DNA from: Anisakis pegreffii
Taxonomy: Eukaryota > Nematoda > Chromadorea > Rhabditida > Anisakidae
Assembly (NCBI GenBank): GCA_035041965.1
Contig: JAPYMA010000183.1
Location: 62,001-126,000 of the forward strand
Length of the DNA: 64,000 nt
Direction: 5' to 3'
This document shows, one piece after another, positions 56,001 through 64,000 of the stretch. Every line of letters begins with the position of its first letter. The stretch's first letter is position 1. A model generated the notes under the pieces. It did no database searches. It was not told the DNA's origin and worked only from the letters and a program-made list of their open reading frames with translations. Position numbers and translations under genes: made by a program.

Positions 56001-57071
56001 ACAAAGTTTATCTTTGCCCAAAAAACAATTAAGAAAACACAGAGACAGTCAAAAATATGATTTTCAAGTCAGTTAAGGTTTCGAATACGAACAGACTTGC
56101 AACTTTCAATATACGCTTCAAAGTAAAGTAGACTGAAGAAATGATTCGGAACAATCAAAACGCAATACCTCTGTCATCGTGAGTTCGAAATATCTGCGGT
56201 TAGAGCACGGTCTATATGCAACTGCACATAGCAAAGGGCCGAGTGCAGACCAACACCTAAAAATGAACATTTATTTAAACGCATCAATCATTACAAATAT
56301 ATGATCGTGGAAAATGTTCGCAAATATGTTTGAGAATTGACAAAAATGTCTAGTGGCACGTTAACCTTGGGAAACGACTCAAAATTTGATATCGATGAAG
56401 TGAATCGATGACATCTGGCGCATCTATGGTATAGTTATATCGGATTGGTACTCCAAAACATTGATCGTCGGGATGAGGTTGTTTGCAAAGACCCGAACTT
56501 TTGTCAACGAACTGCAGACGGCAGGTGCGCCTGCATGCCCACTCGGTGCGAGAACAGTTCGCGTGCTTGTGAATGAATTGTTTCAATAACTAAAAACTTT
56601 TTACTACATTAGTTCAGACGTCAATAAGCTGAATTCAAACAACAGAGAAGAAACATCGGATGGGAACCTGCAATACCGCAATAATCCAATATAATCCATT
56701 CACTACAATCCTCGATGAATGATACAAGTCTAATTCAAAAATGCTTCAATTCATTCGAATAAGCAACTACATTTTTAAAACAGTCGCTCATAAATTATTC
56801 TACGTTAGTTCTATTTATCTCAATTAAACGCACTATTCTAAAAATACGCAAATTTCTCCTCAACCAATAAGCAAACAATACTGACAATGAGGTATGGGAT
56901 TGAACGCTGAAAATGCAATTGATAAGAACATGAACTGACCTTTTCTATATTAGGGTCATGTGATGTGTGTGCTCCTTGAATTGCTGCATTTGTATAAAGT
57001 GGATTGAATAAGCTAAGATAAGATATGAATCCGAACAGAACGATCACTGTATCGAAACATATCGGATGCAT
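50064..57071 (-). CDS. Smoothened-like seven-transmembrane receptor
   Basis: Exons: 57071-56940, 56589-56366, 56256-56169, 55748-55581, 55259-55138, 55014-54918, 54693-54509, 53760-53532, 53188-53047, 52886-52659, 52383-52286, 52232-52040, 51756-51648, 51206-51087, 50960-50724 and 50369-50133, all in phase. Joining a short exon starting at 50073 would end the protein as R-M-F-stop (872 residues). A signal peptide (residues 1-29) is followed by a cysteine-rich domain in which FPRCWSALGPLLCAV and YRPCSN match Smoothened rather than Frizzled. Later come LWPSFINC, the linker Cys residues, and seven helices, with GLVGVCFIGL before TM5 and PECEL before TM7. Smoothened transduces Hedgehog signals at the plasma membrane or cilium. 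About 170 residues separate TM5 and TM6, far more than in flies or vertebrates. Frizzled is the alternative, but its conserved TM3-TM4 segment is not seen. The exon at 50369-50133 can equally be spliced onward to 49813. Confidence 0.83.
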
Positions 57072-57712
57072 TATGATGAGAGTTCATGTGAATGCATCAC
57101 TACAACTAGCAAACAATAAATGACGACTCGCCTCCGTAACAATCACTCGCTTTTTTATATATTCACACTTACACACCTAAAATAAAGTGTATGGCATCTG
57201 TGAAAAGAAGTTATCTCATTGCACGTTGTCTACCTTCAACAAATGTATTCGCCTATGATTAATTAAGCAAAATATTGACGGTAACGGGCAATCATTACAG
57301 CTTGCTTGTGGCATGTTTAGTACATCGATCGCTGCGGATCTATTCGACTATATTTATTGAAATTGTCCGTTATTATTGAACCCGAAAGATTACTGGTTAA
57401 CTATCGTTGGCTATTTCAAATTTTACTCCGAGCGATCATTGGACGCATGTTCAATCGATCAATCGACGCGTATTTTCGGGCTCATTTTGAGTCACTATCC
57501 CTACAAATCATTTGCCAATATGGAAGAGTGGTCCAACACCTCTGTGCTCGTCAAACCAATTCATGAAGACAGATGATTTCCAGTGCTTTTATCGTTAACA
57601 GCGCGAAAAGAAGGATGTCAACAAAGGAACAATGCGATATTGGTGATAAAACAGAGGCATAAATTCGTAATGAGTTTCAACTGCTCATCAAATAAATTCA
57701 CTCATAAATTAA
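57072..57712. other. Upstream of Smoothened-like gene
   Basis: No gene is supported. Two overlapping plus-strand frames (57357-57566 and 57376-57576) both read like protein, but neither has splice sites linking it to other exons. Confidence 0.4.
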
Positions 57713-57895
57713 TTAAATAATCGCAAATGAAACAAATGCAAAAACCGCCAATAAATTCGCTAAAATAAAGCCGATGGTTGCGTCGTGTTGCAAAATATGG
57801 ATCAAAGAATTAGGGGAAGCAATTGTTGCCAATTTAGTGAAGATGAAGTTTTTATTGAAAGGATACGGCCACTTTCTACTCTCACCAATATTCAT
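57713..57895 (-). CDS. Possible small single-pass membrane protein (60 residues)
   Basis: The reading frame begins MNIGESRKWPYPFNKN and ends in a C-terminal hydrophobic helix (TIGFILANLLAVFAFVSFAI), an arrangement typical of small tail-anchored or respiratory-chain accessory proteins. The ATG is the first after an in-frame stop. It lies 29 bases downstream of a good acceptor (CTTTTAG at about 57925-57931), which fits a single-exon, trans-spliced mRNA. The family was not recognised. It lies between the divergent Smoothened-like gene and the plus-strand gene starting at 58259. It may also be the last exon of something larger, or chance. Confidence 0.35.
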   Translation of the reverse strand: MNIGESRKWPYPFNKNFIFTKLATIASPNSLIHILQHDATIGFILANLLAVFAFVSFAII

Positions 57896-58258
57896 TAGTG
57901 GCTTTCGTCCTCAGACGTTAATGACTAAAAGTAAGGAATGGTGATTAACCGTCAAATCGTAAAATTTTTGACGAGATTCAAGCTTGTGGCGACCTACCAC
58001 ATTGACCGCATCTGCCAAACTCGCTCTGCTAAACTTACGATCAACAATGAAGAAACTGTTGCTTAAGGATTACATTTCGTTTTTTGGCATTTTCTTTCGT
58101 AGTATTGTTTATGATCCGTTTCATTGGAGGTGATGTAAAAGTTTTTGTGGTAAGAAAATCTGTCAGATGAGTTATCGTTATGGTTAACTGCAATTACGTT
58201 TGTTCATCGACCCACTAACCTGACCAATATTTCAGCTATCTGTTCGAGAAACTCAGTG

Positions 58259-61200
58259 ATGGATGATGAGGATGCTGAAAGTGGCTCAAGTGGTTCGAAC
58301 ACCATTGCCCTCTCAACACACATCGAATCTGCAGATTCAGGTATGTACGGTCAATAGATCTAGTTCTAATTTATTTACCTTAATTTACGGTCCATAGTTC
58401 TAATTTACCTTAATTTATTCATTGGGTTAATTTCTCATTGTTTAGTTGATGAACGATTGCTGCGGATTTTCGATGAGTACTGTCAACGAGCAGTGGAAAG
58501 AAGCGCCGATTCAAGCTTGGCACCTTCGGTAATCCATCAGATTAATTCTCAAGTAAACAGTAGTGCGTTATGAATATGCTGACAACATGTTTGTAATCAG
58601 TGTTGTGAACTACCATGTGAATCAGAGATGGATCTTGAGAGGCGTCCACGCCTCTCAGATACGGTAATGATGCATAACCGAGAGTGCAGCTTATTCGTAC
58701 TGTTGGAACTGCTAGTTGATGAAATTATTTTTGTTCATTCAGTGACTGAGAAGCGATGAGTGAAAAATGAATCTTCACAGCACAGGTTTGCGAATAATTT
58801 ATTTTGAAGGATGAGTTGTGACAGAGAACGTGAAGGATTGTTTTTGCTGTATTGCAACGACGCGTGATGTATCAATTAAAATGTTTTTTGCAGGCATGTG
58901 CGGATTTATTCACGATTGCAATTTGTTATGGATTTGGTCATACTCTTTATGAGCACTTCGATTCGAAAGTTGAACGATACGTGCGGGAATTACTCAAAAT
59001 TCGTGGCCTGGTTACTCGCCCTCTCAAAAATATAAGTATTACGTTAGTTGTTTATCTCATTATCTGTGTATTGTTTCTACAGCGTTTCTTCTTGTTTTAT
59101 TTATCTGTTATGTGATTAAAGTTTTGAGTATTTTTGCAGAGAGTGTTGTCTGAATGTATCTCATCTCATCTTCAAACATTCGTTTTCTTTCAGCTTCTTT
59201 CTGAAACCATCCAATGGTTGAATTGTATTTTGTATTCCATGAAATTAAGAATTTTTTCATAGTTTCAATTTTCAGATTGAATGAGCTGAGCGAACAAGAA
59301 GCTTCATTTGGTTTCAAGAAATGGGCTCGAAATTTTCTAACGCCATATTCAGCTCTCGATGAGTAAGTGGAGTGACTGTTCGATTGATAGTTTTTGAAAT
59401 CCGGTTTTGACTTCAGACTGAGTCATATTTGAAGCGCAAATGCTTAAAACTGTTGTGATAATAAGCTGTCTCGTTTAATAAGAAACTGTAGTGTTGAGTT
59501 GTGGAAGTGTGGTGATGAGATGTAAAAGGTTTCAGGTCATTTGAAGAAAATCGGGGCGCGTTGCGAATTCGTCAATTACAGTTTCGACAGCGAATGTTTG
59601 AATTGAGAGAGGCGGTTCTTTGTAATGATTGGCCGAGAGTGGGTTCTTTGATCGGTTCGTTTTACATGTGATTCGTCGTTGAATACGTCCACCACAAATC
59701 GTATTGCTGCATATGTTAACTTTTATTGGCCTATCTTCGCCGAGCACTCTTCATGGTTCGCCTGAAACGAAAGTGTTTATTTACATCATGTAAATAACAC
59801 CTTCAATCTACTTATTTAACAATAACCATATTCAAAGTTGTTGATTAGCAATAGGGGATGTCAGTTATTTTTGAAGTGTTAATGTACTAAATAGTAATTT
59901 CGATGTTCATATTAATATTCGTCCTCAAAATATATGCGATATTCCCGTTGTAATAGCAATTCCCCTTGAAGGATCTATCGATATAATTCGTCTTGATCCC
60001 GTTCAGTTTACACGTCGAGAACGTCGCAGCAGATATTACAATGTTTATGCGAGAATAGCGCCGTTCATAGTTTCAATATTCCATGCTGGTGTGCAACGTC
60101 TTATGCAGCATAATATTCCTCGGGACCTTTTAGCGAAATCGATCAACGAGTTTATGTTGGCTGTTGTGAACGCACAAAAGTGTAATGAGGTCAGTTATCG
60201 AGAGCGGTGGTGATGTGGTATGTACGGATACCCATGCAGTAAGTACGAATTAAGCATGCAACAAAAACAATTAATGGTTGTAATAACTCATGAAAAAAGT
60301 ATGATTGAAACACAGAAGTGATATATGAAAAAGATGCCCTCTTTGAATAAGAAAACGTTTTTTGATATGAGGATGTGAGATTATTACATGGAAGTTAAAA
60401 TCAAAAGAATGAGTCGTTCAAGAAACAATGAAGTCCAGCTTTCTAAAAGATTAATTGATTGGTTTGCGGAATGCGAGAAGGAGAAAGATTGGTTTTATTA
60501 TTGGTAATGCTGACAGAAATGTTCGGTCGATATCCACTGTCAGCATCTTCGGTGATATCCTCAGAGCACATAATCTTCTTCATTTTTTAGACTGCGGTTC
60601 GTGCAAGGAATTTTTCATTATTGTACTTATGCGAAGTGTTAGCGTTTTTGATCGCTAACGGCCTTCACGAAGACGCGTCTATTCTCGTCTCTTCAACATC
60701 CTCTATAGTAGCTGCCGCGCAGATGAAATCTGTATGTTTGTTTATTTTTGTTCCGTGATTTAACTCAATTTTATCGACAACCGTTACATTCCTCCGTCGT
60801 GAAAATAAGATTGCACTTCGAATAACTGGATTAAGCATATTACACTATATGCTCGGCTTGCTAGTAGCAAATTCCAAGTTAATGTGGAGAACCTACAAAA
60901 TTACGATGTTTGAAGATTAGTCGGGTTTTTAAATATTTTAAAAAATATTTTTAGTATATGGATGTAATGAAAAGTTATAAAGCATTGTATCGATATGAAA
61001 TTTGGCGATGGAATGGCCGTCCTAGAAATCCGAATGATGTTTATCCTTTGGTTGATGACCTTATCAGTGCAATCGATGTTAGCTAGTTTCTTCCTCTTTA
61101 TTTTTCAGAAATGCAGGTCTTAAAATTTTATCGTATTGATGATTTTGCATTCAACGTGCTCGAAGTCAGAACAGATAATTGTAAGAATATTCGACTGAAT

Positions 61201-62530
61201 GACCATCAAAACAGGGTCATTGTTTGATGACAATCCAGTGAAGATTTTTTTGGCTCTGAATTAACCGATCGCTTGCATCGAAGTGAATTAAACCTATGTT
61301 CAGAATTCGAGGCGATCATAATCAGTTTATCATATTAATTGATTGTTTCAATCGTTTGTGAACACAATAATGATGCGAATATTTCAATACTGATAATAAT
61401 TTTATTAATTCAGGAGTTACCAGTAGGTACATCGAGTGTACTTATCTATGCAATGGTTGACCTGTTGAAATCATTAGACGTCACCACGACAATATTAGAA
61501 AAATTGATCGATTGTTGTAGAAGAGCACCGTTCATGTTATCATATGCTCATGATGCGTTGATCAATAATGGATTGCAAGACGAAGCTGAAGATCTCTTAA
61601 CTGAGGTTATTTGCTTTACTGCTTCCAACACAAGTTTACACCAGATTTAATACTTAAGAATTGTTTGTTCATTATTGTTTATTTATCAGCTTTGGCATTT
61701 TTAAATGATGAATTGGTCTCTGTGAATCTAACGTATGAAAGTGAACCGCATTTGTGAAGAATCCGTTCAGTGTTATTTTATATTCTTCTTGGTGGTAGAG
61801 GAGTGCACCTGATGAATGACTAAAGCACTCATTTGGATCACTTTTTTGTTGAATATCTCTGCTGGAATACTTGGCAGGCATTAGCAGGAAAATATCTTTT
61901 TTCCATTTATGCAAACTTTTTTTATTGCGTTCACACACTGCATTTACTTTTCCTTTCATACGCTGTACTTAATGCATGCAATTTTCATTACGTTTATAAT
62001 TGCAGGTTGTGATACCCACTTTAAAGTTGAGTGGATCTGATCCGATTCTACTAGAGTGGATCCAGCCTCGTCTTCTGAATCCGCAAAGCTTCGATAGGTC
62101 ATTTGAGACGATTTCTCATATCTGCAAAATCTTATTCCATTTCCTGGACTATGGTGAAAATAGGTATCGTTAACATTGCCTTCGTTTATCCCTGATTATC
62201 TTCTCGATAAACTTTCGATAAGCACAGTTTGTTTCATCGGTAGCATAAAATTCTGGTCCTAAAGTTTGTCTTTTGCATTTAGCACATTTGTGAGCTATTG
62301 GTGAAGTGGACGTTCATTTATTTGAAAGGTATTTTTTAATGTTCAGATCAAACGATCGTGCATGGGCTTTTCTTTGGGCATGTGTGGAGGCTATGAGTGA
62401 TCGTAGGATGTTAAGATTCTATTGGCGATCACGTAAAAGTTGGTGGTTTAGATTTCATTGTGTACCACTGAGTGATACGGGTAACGAATGTCGACTGAAA
62501 GTGTTTCAGTTGCTTCAAAAGATAAAGTAA
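58259..62530 (+). CDS. Unrecognised 541-residue helical protein
   Basis: Eleven exons: 58259-58340, 58446-58528, 58894-59042, 59276-59362, 59536-59667, 59895-60189, 60591-60731, 60955-61077, 61414-61605, 62006-62163 and 62347-62530. All phases agree and the total divides by three. An acidic N-terminus (MDDEDAESGSSGS) is followed by a mainly alpha-helical protein without signal peptide or clear membrane span. Segments include FGFKKWARNFLTPYSALDE, an Arg-rich helix (FTRRERRSRYY), LLYLCEVLAFLIANGLHEDA and KSWWFRFHC near the end. The regular Leu/Ala-rich helices suggest an alpha-solenoid scaffold. I do not recognise the family and assign no function. The last exon is read to its stop, because continuing into further exons gave nothing convincing. 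An AATAAA at 62686 fits its 3' end. Confidence 0.68.
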
Positions 62531-62685
62531 AATCTATTGAATTCCTAATGCTCTTTCAAGTATTCATATTGTACATATCCCTTAAAATGTTGCAAAATCA
62601 TTTCCTTCAAAGTACAGTTAATATTATTTGATCGCATTGCATGTATTATCGCTCAACTTGAAGTGTTGCATATTAATACAAGAGA

Positions 62686-62691
62686 AATAAA
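62686..62691 (+). terminator. Polyadenylation signal AATAAA
   Basis: An AATAAA hexamer lies about 155 bases after the stop codon of the 58259-62530 gene, a reasonable place for its cleavage signal. A second AATAAA precedes the AT microsatellite at about 63029. Short hexamers occur by chance in AT-rich DNA. Confidence 0.4.
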
Positions 62692-63031
62692 CCTGTTTAT
62701 CTCATTCTCAGTTGATCGTACTGGCTTTATTTGTTTCTATCCAAATCAGTCATTTTTGTCAGATGCTTATTCAAAATCATCTCATGTGTTGTTCTCAAGG
62801 TCTTTCGTTTGTTATGTTATATCTCAACTGTTGATTTCTAAATTGTCATGTTACAGTGAACTCATAGCTCATTATCTTTAAAAAAATCATGTTCTTACGT
62901 TCAGTTTCGTAAGCGTGCAGAATTATTTCAAAATTTCCGTACTACTCACTTAATTGACTGTTCATTGAATGATGAAAATACCGGTTGTAAATACTACATT
63001 CTTCTATGAAGATGATCTGTTTTTTTCAATA

Positions 63032-63052
63032 AATATATATATATATATATAT
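63032..63052. repeat. (AT)n microsatellite
   Basis: About ten AT dinucleotides immediately after an AATAAA, in the 3' flank of the 58259-62530 gene. Confidence 0.85.
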
Positions 63053-64000
63053 ACCTCTTCTATTCCTACCTCAAAGCAAGACCGCCACGCATGAGTTTCA
63101 GTGAAAAATATAGCAAATACGCATTCATGTCTCGTATAGACAAATGGTGATAGTTTCAGTGAAATATTGCGATATTGAGCTTAGTCATAGGTAAGCGCTT
63201 ATTTGGGGCTGAAGTATCTATTAAATAAATGGATTGTTCTGTGGACTGAAATCGACGCCACTATTAGAGAAGTCAATGTTTCCTAGCTATGAGCGTCAGC
63301 AAAAGCTTGAGCGCAAATGTGATATTTTAGTCTGATTGAACCCTTCTCGGGTCGAATTTCTTTCCCGATATTCTTAAAATAGTATTTCATTGTTGCTCAA
63401 TAAACTCAATTCTTTATTTTCGCATGTGATATCGTATCTATCATTTATCGTTATAACACATCGTTTAAAGGCGTTGAATGCATCAGCACAATTGAAAATT
63501 ATGAATCGTTTTTGCATTTTTGTTTCATTCGTAATTGATCACGTGATGGAAGTAATTTCTCTGGATGGCGATATGCAGAGTCTGAAACGTATCAACTGAG
63601 GTGATGAATTTTCATTCAATTGCATTTCCCGTAGTTTGATCGCAGATAATATTTTCCTTCTTCATAAATAGCTCTCATGGAATTGTTACCTCAAAATGAT
63701 GATTACACAAATAGTTAGGAAGTTCGATGGAAGAGAGGGCAGACTTTTTATAATGTTCCCATTTGAATAGTTGTTGTTTGGTGTAATGGCATACTTTGAC
63801 GTAAAATTTAGAGATGGAAGACGTAATTTAGATGTGTAAAATTGGAAGTTGTGATTGTTTGAAGCGTTGTAAAATGTTGTAACTAACGTGCATGAGTTTT
63901 TACTGTTTGTGAACAAGATGATTCTTCTTGCGTTGGTTCAGGTTCCTGATTTGAAGTTACTTTCATTTTGTTGAATTCACGATGTCACTTATAGATGGGA

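Larger units (their letters stand above)
62531..64000. other. 3' flank at window end
   Basis: Apart from the AATAAA at 62686 and the AT microsatellite at 63032, no gene or RNA is seen. Short frames here lack splice support. Confidence 0.5.

Noticed and set aside
57357..57576. Two overlapping plus-strand frames that both read like protein
   Set aside because: Two frames of the same DNA cannot both be supported, no upstream or downstream exon fits, and neither shows a known domain. It may be an orphan terminal exon.

Overview
The window looks like AT-rich nuclear DNA of an invertebrate animal, most probably a nematode. That identification is an inference. It rests on multi-exon animal genes with introns of about 50 bp to 3.4 kb, T-rich 3' splice sites often ending TTTCAG, and several start codons lying 2 to 28 bases after a splice acceptor, as expected for spliced-leader trans-splicing. 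No bacterial gene, CRISPR array, rRNA or convincing tRNA was seen. All gene models below were assembled by eye from splice sites. For the six main protein genes, exon phases were followed across every junction and the total coding length divides by three.

Layout. (1) 1163-4425 (+): a TSC22-domain leucine-zipper regulator, 5 exons. (2) 10410-17330 (+): an organic-anion transporter (SLCO/OATP) with a Kazal-type loop, 14 exons. (3) 17810-29570 (-): an SLC18B1-type major-facilitator transporter with a long, charged N-terminal extension, 15 exons, ending tail-to-tail with the SLCO gene. (4) 32509-38115 (-): a Cys-loop ligand-gated ion channel of GABA/LGC type, 13 exons, with an unusual pore helix. 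(5) 41882-43647 (-): mitochondrial complex I 24-kDa subunit NDUFV2, 6 exons. (6) 45259-57071 (-): a Smoothened-like seven-transmembrane receptor (core exons 50064-57071). It is followed by exons of a low-complexity, acidic, Ser/Asn-rich protein that run in phase with the receptor down to about 47028, then a further four-exon reading frame at 45259-46944. (7) 57713-57895 (-): a possible 60-residue membrane protein. (8) 58259-62530 (+): an unrecognised 541-residue protein, 11 exons.

The genes do not form one pathway. They combine membrane transport (two MFS-type carriers), fast synaptic signalling (the channel), respiration (NDUFV2), transcription (TSC22) and a Hedgehog-type receptor. The most notable content is the Smoothened-like receptor. 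Smoothened is generally regarded as missing from C. elegans, and this copy also carries about 170 residues inserted between TM5 and TM6. Non-coding DNA holds short palindromes, two hairpin elements, a dispersed GGTCGGTGG-rich repeat, microsatellites and a GATA-site cluster with a TATA box inside a transporter intron.
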